DNA of 48,646 nucleotides from Parvibaculum sp. (lineage in GTDB: Bacteria > Pseudomonadota > Alphaproteobacteria > Parvibaculales > Parvibaculaceae). This document shows, in pieces, positions 25,771 through 32,693 of this stretch (positions are counted from its first letter, which is position 1; each line of letters opens with the position of its first letter). The position numbers and the translations under genes are program-made. Location: the NCBI GenBank assembly GCA_019635975.1, contig JAHBYM010000008.1, positions 1 through 48,646 of the forward strand, in the 5' to 3' direction. The notes below the pieces were generated by a model. It was not told where the DNA came from and did not search any database. It saw nothing but the letters and a program-made list of their open reading frames with translations.

Positions 25771-26565
25771 TCAGGCCGCTTTCTTGAGCGCCTCACGCGC
25801 GATGAAAGCGCGCTCCCGCTCGGTCGTGATCGGCTCGACCGCACGATAGGCCTCGGGCGGCGCGACATTGAGCAATGCCCGCACTTCCTCGAGCGGCTTG
25901 TCGAGCAGCGCTTCCCAGTCCGCCGTCGGCAGCCAAGTGGCCCGCTTGCCGTTCCGGAAGCCTTCGCGAATGACCCGGCCAAGCTTGAGGTCCGGATTGC
26001 GCTTGGTGCTGAGGCGCCAGCCCACCAGCACGATGAAGCCGATGCCGCGATTGCGCGTCTGCGCATAGCTGAAGGCGAGCAAGGCGAGTTCGCCGAGCCC
26101 GTCGCGGCCATAGCCGGTCGTCACATGCCAGAGATCGTGGGCATCGCGCAGGCGGTCGCCGAAAATGCGCTCGGCTTCGGTGCGTTCGTCGCGCAGCGGC
26201 ACCTCGCGGCTCGCCTCGACCAGCCCGTCGGCCGTCAGATTTTCTTCGGCCATGAATTCGTAATAGGTGCGCCCCAGCGTGCCTTCCGGCAGCCGCGACA
26301 GACGCTCGCGATCGTTGAGCGTCGCGATGAGGTCGCGCTTCTCGGCGACGATCCGCTGCCCCATCTCGGTGGCGATGAAGCGCTTGAACTGGCGGTCGCG
26401 GACATTGCCGGACAAGGCGTCGATGATCTTGAAAACCTGGCCCGTATCTTCCTTGTCGGCGATCAGGGCGCGAATCGCCCGGATGGCTTTCAGGGGTTCG
26501 ATACGCTTGCGTGTCCGCCTGGCGGGGGCGGAACCGTTGAATTCGGCTGGACTGGCTGTCGTCAT
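25771..26565 (-). CDS. coq4: COQ4-family ubiquinone biosynthesis protein
   Basis: A 264-residue protein with the COQ4 metal motif HDLWHV at 143-148 (HDxxH), in the context RDAHDLWHVTTGYGRDGLGE. YYEFMAEENLTADGL and FIVLVGWRL are also family features. COQ4 supports assembly of the ubiquinone-making complex and takes part in C1 decarboxylation and hydroxylation of the ring. The first ~25 residues are basic and unrelated to the fold. The ATG at 26563-26565 is chosen because upstream starts enter the promoter of the divergent TetR gene; the ribosome site is weak. Another ubiquinone gene, coq7, lies 4 kb away. Confidence 0.87.
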   Translation of the reverse strand: MTTASPAEFNGSAPARRTRKRIEPLKAIRAIRALIADKEDTGQVFKIIDALSGNVRDRQFKRFIATEMGQRIVAEKRDLIATLNDRERLSRLPEGTLGRTYYEFMAEENLTADGLVEASREVPLRDERTEAERIFGDRLRDAHDLWHVTTGYGRDGLGELALLAFSYAQTRNRGIGFIVLVGWRLSTKRNPDLKLGRVIREGFRNGKRATWLPTADWEALLDKPLEEVRALLNVAPPEAYRAVEPITTERERAFIAREALKKAA

Positions 26566-26620
26566 CGCTCTAATCCCGTTGCTAGGATGAGGTATACATC
26601 TACGCCCCTTGCTGCTTTGT

Positions 26621-26652
26621 GTACCAAGTACTGACATTGTTGTCAATATAAT
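26621..26652. promoter_or_regulatory. Divergent promoter with two palindromes upstream of TetR gene
   Basis: GTAC-CAA-GTAC (26621-26631) abuts TGACA-TTGT-TGTCA (26632-26645), and TATAAT (26647-26652) follows directly. The site lies between coq4 and the tetR-like gene. The palindromes overlap the expected core promoter of the regulator gene, as expected for an autorepressor. No convincing -35 box is seen at standard spacing. Confidence 0.45.
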
Positions 26653-26671
26653 TTGTCTGAGGGAGTCCGGT

Positions 26672-27331
26672 TTGCCGACCGCCGCCAAAACCGCCGTAAA
26701 CCCCGCCAAACCGGCGGGAAAACGCATCCGCCGCACCGCCGAGGAGGCAAGGCGGCTCATTCTGGATGCCGCCGAGAAGCGGCTCGCGAGCCAGGGTCCC
26801 GAGGGCCTCCGGCTGCAGGATATCGCCCGCGACATCGGCATTTCGCACCCGGCAATCCTGCATCACTTCGAAAGCCGCGAGGGGCTGGTGCGGGCGCTGA
26901 TCGCGCGCGCGAACAACCAACTCCGCGACACCATGCTGGCGGCACTTGGCGGGGGTCACACGAGCTCGGACGCCTCCGACCATATCGGCCATGTCTTCGA
27001 AGCGCTGAGCGACCGCGGCACGGCGCGCCTTCTCTCGTGGCTGTTGCTGACCGGGCGCGCGAGCGAGAATTCGCCGACCCACAACATCATGGACGAGATC
27101 GTCGAGGCGCTGCAGGCGCGCCGCGCGGAATATGCGGCGGAAAAAGGTCTGCCGGCACCCGACAAGGAAGACACATTGTTCATGGCCATGCTGACCGCAA
27201 ACGCCGCCTTCGGCGAAGCGATCGTCGGACGGCAGCTCGCCGAAGCCGTCGGTCTCGACGCCGACGGCATCAAGCGCTTCCGCAACTGGTTCGCGAAGCT
27301 CCTGAACGAACATTGGGACGGCAGGAATTGA
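26672..27331 (+). CDS. TetR/AcrR family transcriptional regulator (TTG start)
   Basis: A 219-residue repressor. The DNA-binding domain is RRLILDAAEKRLASQGPEGLRLQDIARDIGISHPAILHHFESREGLV (about 27-73). The basic N-terminal tail, rich in Lys, Pro and Ala, precedes it. The start is TTG at 26672 with GAGGGAGTCCGG in front. The ATG at 26609 would place the TATAAT box inside the coding region and is rejected. It is followed by a GNAT gene with a gap of five bases, and diverges from coq4. Confidence 0.85.
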   Translation: MPTAAKTAVNPAKPAGKRIRRTAEEARRLILDAAEKRLASQGPEGLRLQDIARDIGISHPAILHHFESREGLVRALIARANNQLRDTMLAALGGGHTSSDASDHIGHVFEALSDRGTARLLSWLLLTGRASENSPTHNIMDEIVEALQARRAEYAAEKGLPAPDKEDTLFMAMLTANAAFGEAIVGRQLAEAVGLDADGIKRFRNWFAKLLNEHWDGRN

Positions 27332-27336
27332 GCGCT

Positions 27337-27837
27337 GTGCCGCAAATCGCAGTGAGAGCGGCAACGGAGGCCGATCTTCCCGGCGTCCTGGCGATCTACA
27401 ACGACGCAGTGACCAACACCACCGCGATCTGGAACGAAACCGAAAGCACGCTGGAGGCGCGGAGAAGCTGGATGGCCGAACGAACGGGCCGCGGCTTTCC
27501 GGTGCTGGTCGCCGACGACAACGGCGAGGTCGTGGGCTACGCCACCTTCGGCGATTTTCGCCCGCATGAAGGCTACCGCTTCACGGTCGAAAACTCGATC
27601 TATGTGCGCGCCGACCGGCGCGGGCGCCGCATCGCCGCGTCGATGATGCCGCCGCTGATCAAGGCGGCGGAGACGCTCGGCATGCATGCAATGGTCGCCG
27701 GCATCGAAGCCGAGAACCTCGCCTCGATCCGCCTGCATGAGCGCTTCGGCTTCCGCGAGGTCGCGCGCATGCCCGAAGTCGGCCGCAAATTCGACCGCTG
27801 GCTCGACCTGGTGCTGATGCAGAAAATGCTGGGGTGA
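27337..27837 (+). CDS. Phosphinothricin N-acetyltransferase-like GNAT protein (GTG start)
   Basis: A 166-residue GNAT of the PAT/Bar branch. IAVRAATEADLPGVLAIYNDAVTNTTAIWNETES (3-36) and SWMAERTGRGFPVLVADDNGEVVGYATFGDFRPHEGYRFTVENSIYVRADRRGRRIA are characteristic. LHERFGFREVARMPEVGRKFDRWLDLVLMQKML closes the fold. GTG at 27337 has AGGAA nine bases ahead; TTG at 27328 is in frame but sits directly on that site. Members acetylate phosphinothricin, methionine sulfoximine and similar amino acids. The preceding TetR gene is probably co-transcribed. Confidence 0.87.
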   Translation: MPQIAVRAATEADLPGVLAIYNDAVTNTTAIWNETESTLEARRSWMAERTGRGFPVLVADDNGEVVGYATFGDFRPHEGYRFTVENSIYVRADRRGRRIAASMMPPLIKAAETLGMHAMVAGIEAENLASIRLHERFGFREVARMPEVGRKFDRWLDLVLMQKMLG

Positions 27838-27915
27838 CGCCCATGCTGCTGAAGCACGAATGCGGTGATGGATCGGACAATCCAAGCCATCCATCGAGAA
27901 TCGGCCAGATAGAGT

Positions 27916-27943
27916 TTGATTCTCAATTTTCCCATAGCATTAT
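27916..27943 (+). promoter_or_regulatory. Possible promoter of the DGQHR gene
   Basis: TTGATT at 27916-27921 and CATTAT at 27938-27943 are 16 bases apart, 33 bases before the ATG at 27976. Two inverted repeats lie just upstream (GATGGAT/ATCCATC and GAGAATC/GATTCTC, the latter covering the -35 box). The boxes match the sigma-70 consensus only partly. Confidence 0.3.
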
Positions 27944-27975
27944 TTCAACTTGGAAACCGGCCGCGAGGTGACAGC

Positions 27976-29112
27976 ATGGTAAAGATCAGAGTTCCAGCAG
28001 CGCGAGTCCGACAAGGCACATTGCTTCTCTACACAACCGCAATGAAGGTCCAAGATCTCATCTCAGATAATTTCTATAGCGTCGAAAGGCTTGACCCTGA
28101 CGACGCAAAAGGAAAGGGATATCAACGTCTCCTGAATGTCGCGCGAGCAAAGAAGCTGGCCGAGTATATCGTGAAGGGTCAGGACTCGCGCGATGCGTTT
28201 CTGCCAACATCGGTGTTTCTCGCAACCGACAAGGAAATTTCGTTCGACGAACAGACCAATACCATCGAAATCGATACGGCGATTGTCGGTCCGTTCAGCG
28301 TCGTCGATGGTCAACACCGGCTTGAGGGACTGAAAATGGCGGCGGCTAAGGACTCCCGGGTTCAGGAGTTCGAGGTTCCAGTCAATATAGCTGTCGAACT
28401 CCCCTATCTGCACCAGATGTCACATTTTTTGATCGTGAACACGACACAGAAAAGCGTCGACAAAGCAGTTGAGCAACGAATTATCGCCCGCCTCACAGAA
28501 GCTTGGGAGCTCGACAATTTACCAAACTTGCCAAAATGGATCGAAAGAATTGTCGACAGGGGCGATGTCAACAAGGCGGTAAAGTTGGTGGATTTCTTAA
28601 ATGTGGAGGAGAGCTCGCCCTGGCGTGGCAAGATTTCTATGGCCAACTCGGACAAGAATGGAGCGACAATAAATCAGCGATCTTTCGTAAAAGCAGTGGA
28701 GAAGTATGTACTGACAGTGAACAACCCACTCCCCAAAATTTTTCAAGACGCCGATAAAGAAAACAAGGCCTTCTTGAATTATTGGAAGGCGATCGCCAGC
28801 AAACTTGACGATGGCAATCCTTCGGTTTTGTACAAATATATTGGCGTAGAGCTGTTCTGCAAATTTTCGATGCCGTTCTTTGTAAGATTGCAGAATCGCG
28901 GAAGTTACACGGTCGATACAATGCAAGAATTGCTGTCGGCCTGTTTCGACAATCTAGAGGGGGAATATGCTGGCCTTTCTCATCCAGACTGGTGGACTAG
29001 CGGCAGCGCAGGAGGCGCGAGTTTCATAAATTCAGGCGCAATAAATCAAATATATCACGACATGACCAATGCTCTCCATAAATCATCCGGAACCGAGAAC
29101 ATTGAATTATGA
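27976..29112 (+). CDS. DGQHR domain-containing protein (DndB/ParB-like superfamily)
   Basis: A 378-residue protein. The signature is VVDGQHRLEGLKMA at about 109-122. A preceding GYQRLLNVARAKKLAEYI segment and FLPTSVFLAT are typical of DGQHR proteins such as DndB, which are related to ParB/Srx-fold nucleases. DndB acts as a regulator linked to DNA phosphorothioation; most DGQHR proteins are uncharacterised and occur in phage-defence islands. Here no dnd genes are present. A HFLIVNTTQKSVDKAVEQRI stretch follows the core. The ATG at 27976 has GAGGTGACAGC ahead. The gene is AT-rich and ends with an ATGA overlap into a GIY-YIG gene. Confidence 0.85.
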   Translation: MVKIRVPAARVRQGTLLLYTTAMKVQDLISDNFYSVERLDPDDAKGKGYQRLLNVARAKKLAEYIVKGQDSRDAFLPTSVFLATDKEISFDEQTNTIEIDTAIVGPFSVVDGQHRLEGLKMAAAKDSRVQEFEVPVNIAVELPYLHQMSHFLIVNTTQKSVDKAVEQRIIARLTEAWELDNLPNLPKWIERIVDRGDVNKAVKLVDFLNVEESSPWRGKISMANSDKNGATINQRSFVKAVEKYVLTVNNPLPKIFQDADKENKAFLNYWKAIASKLDDGNPSVLYKYIGVELFCKFSMPFFVRLQNRGSYTVDTMQELLSACFDNLEGEYAGLSHPDWWTSGSAGGASFINSGAINQIYHDMTNALHKSSGTENIEL

Positions 29113-29447
29113 TAGTCGATAAGTTATCGCCTACGCCGACACAGTCTGAAACCTTCAGACGAAGTCGGCTACGATTCGTTCCTGCGGTTCCAGGTTGTTA
29201 CGTGTTGGTGACCCCATCGAAAGAGGTTCTTTATTTGGGATTGTCGAAAGACTTGCGTTCGCGGATGAATAGCCATCTGGAAAACGAGCAGAAGACGGCG
29301 CAAACGAGAATTGGTCGAGCAACACTGTTCTATTGGTTTGAAACGACAGACATGGAACGAGTAGAGCGCTCGTGGATGAATGTTCATTTCCAACATGAAG
29401 GTATGTTGCCAATTCTGAATAGAATCTACTCACCAACGCAGAGCTAG
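29109..29447 (+). CDS. Small GIY-YIG nuclease-like protein coupled to the DGQHR gene
   Basis: A 112-residue protein with a complete though diverged GIY-YIG fold. PGCYVLV (GCY at 29-31 for GIY), EVLYLGLSKDLRSRMNSH (YLG at 42-44 for YIG, R50 the catalytic arginine position), a glutamate in VERSW (E86) as likely metal ligand, and N104 in ILNRI. The start ATG at 29109 overlaps the TGA of the DGQHR gene, so translation is coupled and the proteins probably act together. The first 22 residues lie before the fold. There is no DNA-binding domain, so the partner may provide targeting. Confidence 0.8.
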   Translation: MIVDKLSPTPTQSETFRRSRLRFVPAVPGCYVLVTPSKEVLYLGLSKDLRSRMNSHLENEQKTAQTRIGRATLFYWFETTDMERVERSWMNVHFQHEGMLPILNRIYSPTQS

Positions 29448-29480
29448 CTGGAAGAGTAGTCTCATATCCCGATGACCAAA

Positions 29481-29535
29481 ATTCACGCTTACGGGCTACG
29501 GGTGGCTGCGCCACGCGTAGCCCATAAGGGCGAAG
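29481..29535. repeat. Palindromic repeat element, copy A
   Basis: The 55-base element folds into 26-base arms around a TGC loop. Bases 29496-29535 match copy B (29891-29930) at 39 of 40 positions, the only difference being A at 29524 against G at 29919. The outer left arm differs more, but still pairs well in its inner part. Together with copy B it brackets the minus-strand GIY-YIG gene. Confidence 0.75.
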
Positions 29536-29557
29536 GCTGAGATGAACTAAACAAAGC

Positions 29558-29821
29558 CTACTGGGACTTTGTCCGCTTCACCGTTAATCTCTTCTTCGCA
29601 AAAGCTCGACCTGAATGTGATTTCAGATATTTCTCAAAATCCAGCGCATCCATCTTGTTCCTGAAGGCGCAATACCACAGCAGTTCCCACGGCATATATT
29701 TGGCCGTATGCGGCGACTTGCCGGCATTGTGGTCGGCAATGCGCTTTTTCAGATCAGCCGTCGCCCCGGTATATTCCCGAATGGGCGAAGAGATGCTCCG
29801 GATGATGTAGACATACCACAT
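29558..29821 (-). CDS. GIY-YIG nuclease family protein (YhbQ/UPF0213-like)
   Basis: An 87-residue protein made of one GIY-YIG domain. WYVYIIRS stands for the GIY strand, EYTGATADLKKRIADHNAG has YTG for YIG with R27 and H31, and ALDFEKYLKSHSGRAFAKKRL carries the metal-binding glutamate E63. This short type is common in alphaproteobacteria and its function is unproven. The ATG at 29819-29821 is chosen by homology; a further in-frame ATG at 29860 would add 13 residues, and neither has a strong ribosome site. The gene runs opposite to the DGQHR pair and is flanked by palindromic repeats on both sides. Confidence 0.85.
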   Translation of the reverse strand: MWYVYIIRSISSPIREYTGATADLKKRIADHNAGKSPHTAKYMPWELLWYCAFRNKMDALDFEKYLKSHSGRAFAKKRLTVKRTKSQ

Positions 29822-29875
29822 GGCATTCGGTGGCCCGTCTCCGTTTCCGCTACGCTCCAACTACGCCGGGCACTG

Positions 29876-29930
29876 CTTCGGCCTAACGGCCTACGGGTGG
29901 CTGCGCCACGCGTAGCCCGTAAGGGCGAAG
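29876..29930. repeat. Palindromic repeat element, copy B
   Basis: Arms 29876-29901 and 29905-29930 pair at 22 of 26 positions around a TGC loop. The four mismatches are isolated single bases. It ends two bases before the tRNA-Leu 3' CCA (29933), so it may also form part of the tRNA transcript end. Confidence 0.75.
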
Positions 29931-29932
29931 CG

Positions 29933-30018
29933 TGGTGCCCCTGGCCGGACTCGAACCAGCACGTTGTTGCCAACAACAGATTTTGAGTCTGCCGCGTCTA
30001 CCATTCCGCCACAGGGGC
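29933..30018 (-). tRNA. tRNA-Leu (anticodon CAA)
   Basis: On the minus strand the 86-base sequence starts GCCCCTG and ends with its complement followed by ACCA, so CCA is encoded. The D arm contains TGGCGGAATGGTAGACGC, typical of leucine tRNAs. The anticodon stem CAGA/TCTG holds the loop CTCAAAA with anticodon CAA, reading UUG. A long variable arm (TTGTTGGCAACAA) and the T arm GCTGGTTCGAGTCCGGC confirm a class II tRNA. Confidence 0.96.
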
Positions 30019-30140
30019 TCCCGAAGCGCGGGGCGCATCATACTGGCCGGGGCCGCCCCTTCAATCGAAAAGAACTGGCGCGGGCGGCGCCGCCGCTGCG
30101 GCGACAAGGCGCGCGACAGGCGGCGGGCCTCCGTGCTTGA

Positions 30141-30671
30141 ATGGCGCCCATGATGGACCGCATCCCCTCGAACGCCATCCCCTGGATACTGGCGGCCGCC
30201 AGCGCCGCGACGCTGGCCGGCGCGTTGTTTTTCGAGCATGTGCTGGGCTACATCCCCTGCTCGCTCTGCCTTGAGGGCCGCATTCCGCATTATTTCGCCA
30301 TCGGCGCGGCACTGATTGCGGGCGTTCTCTCCCGCGAAGCCAATATCGGCATCGGCGTATTGCTGTTTCTGGGGATCTGCGTCGCGGCCTACGCCGCCGC
30401 TGTCGGTATTTCGGGTTACCACATCGGCGTCGAGCAAAAATGGTGGGAAGGACCGGTCGCCTGCGGTTCGGGCGGCCTGGTGGCGGGTTCGCTGGAAGAA
30501 TTGCAGGCCGCCCTTGAGGGCCGCGTCCACGCGCCGCGTTGCGACGAGGCGGCATGGTCGCTTTTCGGCATTTCGCTGGCGGGCTTCAATCTGCTGATCT
30601 CGCTTGTCCTCGGCGCGCTCGCGGCGCTGCCGCTCTGGCGGTTTTACCGCGAAAGCCGCGGAGAAGCCTGA
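30141..30671 (+). CDS. dsbB: Disulfide bond formation protein B (DsbB family)
   Basis: A 176-residue inner-membrane protein with four hydrophobic helices. The quinone-proximal CxxC is CSLC at 40-43, right after the first helix (HVLGYIPCSLCLEGRIPHY). The second periplasmic cysteine pair is C108 (PVACGSGG) and C134 (APRCDEAAW). DsbB re-oxidises DsbA and passes electrons to ubiquinone. Three in-frame ATGs (30141, 30150, 30153) are possible and none has a clear ribosome site, so the start is uncertain by up to four codons. Its TGA overlaps the ATG of coq7 (TGATG), linking a quinone-reducing enzyme to quinone synthesis. Confidence 0.88.
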   Translation: MAPMMDRIPSNAIPWILAAASAATLAGALFFEHVLGYIPCSLCLEGRIPHYFAIGAALIAGVLSREANIGIGVLLFLGICVAAYAAAVGISGYHIGVEQKWWEGPVACGSGGLVAGSLEELQAALEGRVHAPRCDEAAWSLFGISLAGFNLLISLVLGALAALPLWRFYRESRGEA

Positions 30672-31267
30672 TGTCGTCATCCGGAAAGACAGAAGACGGA
30701 AAGACGCCCCGCGTGTCGGCGCAGCCCGGCCATGCGCGCGAGGAAGCCATCGGGGAAATGATCCGTGTCGATCATGCCGGCGAGTATGGCGCCGTGCGCA
30801 TCTACAAGGGCCAGCTTGCGGTGCTGCGCAACCTGCCGCACAAGCGCGACCTGGTTGCGAAACTCGAACACATGGCGAAGGACGAGGAGGCGCATCTCGC
30901 CCGCTTCAACGAAATCGTCAACGAACGCGGCGTCCGCCCGACGGCCTTCGCACCGATCTGGCATATCGCGGGCTTTGCGCTCGGCGCGGCAACCGCGCTG
31001 ATGGGCGAGAAGGCGGCTCACGCCTGCACGGCGGCGGTGGAAGAAGTGATCGACGAACACTACCGGTCGCAGGTCGGCCGGCTCGACGGCATGGGCGAGG
31101 CCGAAAAGCCGCTGCGCGACACGATCGAGGAATTCCGTCTCGAAGAAGTGCGCCACCGCGACGAGGCGATAGAGGCCGGCGCAAAGGAAGCACCGGCCTA
31201 TCCGCTGCTCTCGGGCGCCATCAAGTCCGCCTGCCGGCTGGCGATCCGAATTTCCGAGAAGGCATGA
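30671..31267 (+). CDS. coq7: Demethoxyubiquinone hydroxylase (COQ7)
   Basis: A 198-residue diiron hydroxylase of ubiquinone synthesis, which adds the C6 ring hydroxyl (demethoxyubiquinone to demethylubiquinone). The first ligand is E38 in MIRVDHAGEYGAVRIYKGQ, then ExxH in DEEAHLARF (E72, H75). The second half repeats the pattern in AVEEVIDEHY and RLEEVRHRDEA. GFALGAATALMGEKAA is the conserved membrane-contact segment. The first 20 residues are polar and variable. It is translationally coupled to dsbB and, with coq4 nearby, shows that the strain uses an oxygen-dependent ubiquinone route. Confidence 0.93.
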   Translation: MSSSGKTEDGKTPRVSAQPGHAREEAIGEMIRVDHAGEYGAVRIYKGQLAVLRNLPHKRDLVAKLEHMAKDEEAHLARFNEIVNERGVRPTAFAPIWHIAGFALGAATALMGEKAAHACTAAVEEVIDEHYRSQVGRLDGMGEAEKPLRDTIEEFRLEEVRHRDEAIEAGAKEAPAYPLLSGAIKSACRLAIRISEKA

Positions 31268-31272
31268 GCCGT

Positions 31273-31833
31273 TTACGGCTCCAGCTCGCTGTCCCAGTAG
31301 AGATAGTCCTGCCAGCTATCGTGCAGATAGTTGGGCGGAAAGGCGCGGCCGTTGCGGTGCAGGTCGCCGACCGTCGGCCGGAACGGCGGATGCATCGGGA
31401 ACATATGCGCATCCTTCGGCATCTTGCCGCCCTTTTTGAGATTGCAGGGCGCGCAGGCCGTGATGACGTTTTCCCATGTCGTCTGCCCGCCACGCGAGCG
31501 CGGGATCACATGATCGAAGGTGAGTTCCTGCCGCGCCGAACAATATTGGCAGGTGAACCGGTCGCGCAGGAACAGATTGAACCTTGTGAAAGCGGGAAAC
31601 CGCGCCGGCTTCACATAGGATTTCAGCGACACGACGCTCGGCAGCTTCATCTCGAATGTCGGCGAGCGCACGGCGGTGTCGTAGCTGGAGACGATGTTGA
31701 CGCGGTCGAGAAAGACCGCCTTGATCGTGTCCTGCCAGGACCAGAGCGAGAGGGGGTAATAGCTGAGCGGCCTGTAATCCGCATTCAGCACCAGCGCCGG
31801 ACAACTATCCGGATTCGCAAACGATCCGTGCAC
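31273..31833 (-). CDS. HNH endonuclease family protein (GTG start)
   Basis: A 186-residue protein. The HNH zinc-finger core reads FTCQYCSARQELTFDHVIPRSRGG (about 93-116) with C95, C98, DH at 107-108, N122 and the second pair C127/C130 in ITACAPCNLKKG. The N-terminal part (LVLNADYRPLSYYPLSLWSWQDTIKAVFLDRV) is the conserved companion domain of a widespread chromosomal HNH family, whose role is unproven. The GTG at 31831-31833 has AGGAGGACG in front; longer in-frame starts lack a ribosome site. A small hairpin (GAGCCG/CGGCTC, 31266-31281) covers the end of this gene and of the convergent coq7. Confidence 0.9.
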   Translation of the reverse strand: MHGSFANPDSCPALVLNADYRPLSYYPLSLWSWQDTIKAVFLDRVNIVSSYDTAVRSPTFEMKLPSVVSLKSYVKPARFPAFTRFNLFLRDRFTCQYCSARQELTFDHVIPRSRGGQTTWENVITACAPCNLKKGGKMPKDAHMFPMHPPFRPTVGDLHRNGRAFPPNYLHDSWQDYLYWDSELEP

Positions 31834-31939
31834 ACCGTCCTCCTGAAGAGGCGCGCCTTTGCCATGGCCGCTCCCCTGTAGCCGCGAAGCTACTATATCC
31901 GGCGCGACAACTTTGTGAAGGCACGAGATTTCGTCGCCG

Positions 31940-32617
31940 TCAGCGCGCCGCGGCCGCCCCGTGACGGCCCGCAAAGGCATCGGCGATAAAGCGCCCGCCC
32001 AGCATCAGACCGGTCTCGTCGATGCTGTGGCCGAGCCCGGCCGAAACATGCCATTGCACCGCCAGACCGGCCTCCCCGAGGGCCTGCACGGCCTGATGCA
32101 TTCGGGCGACCGGCAGCATGTCGTCGCTGTCGCCGTGGACCATCAGCACCGGCGGGCGGGCCCGGATCTCGGCCTGGAGGCGATCCGGCCCGGCAAGAGC
32201 GCCCGAATAGCCGACGATGCAGGCCGCCGCACGGGCGCGGCGCAACCCGACATGCAGCGACATCATGGTACCCTGGCTGAAGCCAACCAGCGCCAGATGG
32301 GCGTCGTCGAGGCCGTGAAGTCCGAGCTGCGCATCGATGAAACGGTCGAGGACCGGCGCCGCCGCCTCGACGCCGCGGAGGATTTCGTCGGGGTCGAGCC
32401 GGCCGATGGGAAACCACTGATAGCCCATAGGATTGGCCGGACAGGGTTCGGGCGCGTTCGGCGCGACGAAGGCGGCATCCGGCAACAGCCGCTGCCAGTA
32501 GGGGGCAAGACCGATCAGATCGTTGCCATCCGACCCGTAGCCATGACAGAGCACCACGAGTTGCCGCGTTGTGCCGCTGGCGGCCGCCACGCTCGGTCCG
32601 GTCAGACTTGTCGGCAT
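31940..32617 (-). CDS. Phospholipase/carboxylesterase family alpha/beta hydrolase
   Basis: A 225-residue hydrolase. LVVLCHGYGSDGNDLIGLAPYW opens the fold. The nucleophile is Ser114 in LALVGFSQGTMMS, the acid aspartate is in VLMVHGDSDDMLPV, and the histidine in VSAGLGHSIDETG. This is the carboxylesterase-II/LYPLA-like layout, and members cleave medium-chain esters, lysophospholipids or acyl-protein thioesters. ATG at 32615-32617 is preceded by GGGGAGGCGA. It is divergent from gluQ, with 76 bases between the starts. Confidence 0.9.
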   Translation of the reverse strand: MPTSLTGPSVAAASGTTRQLVVLCHGYGSDGNDLIGLAPYWQRLLPDAAFVAPNAPEPCPANPMGYQWFPIGRLDPDEILRGVEAAAPVLDRFIDAQLGLHGLDDAHLALVGFSQGTMMSLHVGLRRARAAACIVGYSGALAGPDRLQAEIRARPPVLMVHGDSDDMLPVARMHQAVQALGEAGLAVQWHVSAGLGHSIDETGLMLGGRFIADAFAGRHGAAAAR

Positions 32618-32693
32618 TCGCCTCCCCTTTCGCAACATGGCCGCGCACGATAACAATGCGCGTCCGAAACTAAAGGATGGACCGGCAAGTTCA

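Larger units (their letters stand above)
29481..29930 (-). mobile_element. Candidate GIY-YIG cassette bounded by direct copies of a palindromic repeat
   Basis: The 450-base unit consists of palindromic repeat A, a GIY-YIG gene and palindromic repeat B, with no other content. The direct, near-identical repeats 395 bases apart and the end at a tRNA gene suggest a unit that can spread, comparable in layout to REP palindromes with their RAYT genes, but with a nuclease of another fold. Mobility is inference; target-site duplications are not evident. Confidence 0.4.
27838..29932. other. AT-richer accessory segment adjoining the 3' end of tRNA-Leu
   Basis: Directly after the GNAT stop the base composition changes. 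The following 2.1 kb has many A/T-rich codons (AAA, AAT, ATA, TTT) that neighbouring genes avoid, and weak codon bias. The segment holds a DGQHR gene, two GIY-YIG genes and two palindromic repeats, and stops at the 3' end of tRNA-Leu, a common insertion site. No integrase gene and no clear duplicate of the tRNA end is visible, so the means of entry is unknown. Confidence 0.6.

Noticed and set aside
29109..29821. The two GIY-YIG genes as fragments of one broken gene
   Set aside because: They are on opposite strands, each contains a complete domain, and their sequences belong to different GIY-YIG subgroups.
27838..30018. Duplicate of the tRNA-Leu 3' end at the left edge of the accessory segment (att site)
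   Set aside because: The bases after the GNAT stop share only short, interrupted matches (GGTG, GCCC) with the tRNA end. That is not enough for an attachment-site copy.
31266..31281. Rho-independent terminator between coq7 and the HNH gene
   Set aside because: The stem is only six bases with a four-base loop and no T-tract, and it overlaps the coding ends of both genes.
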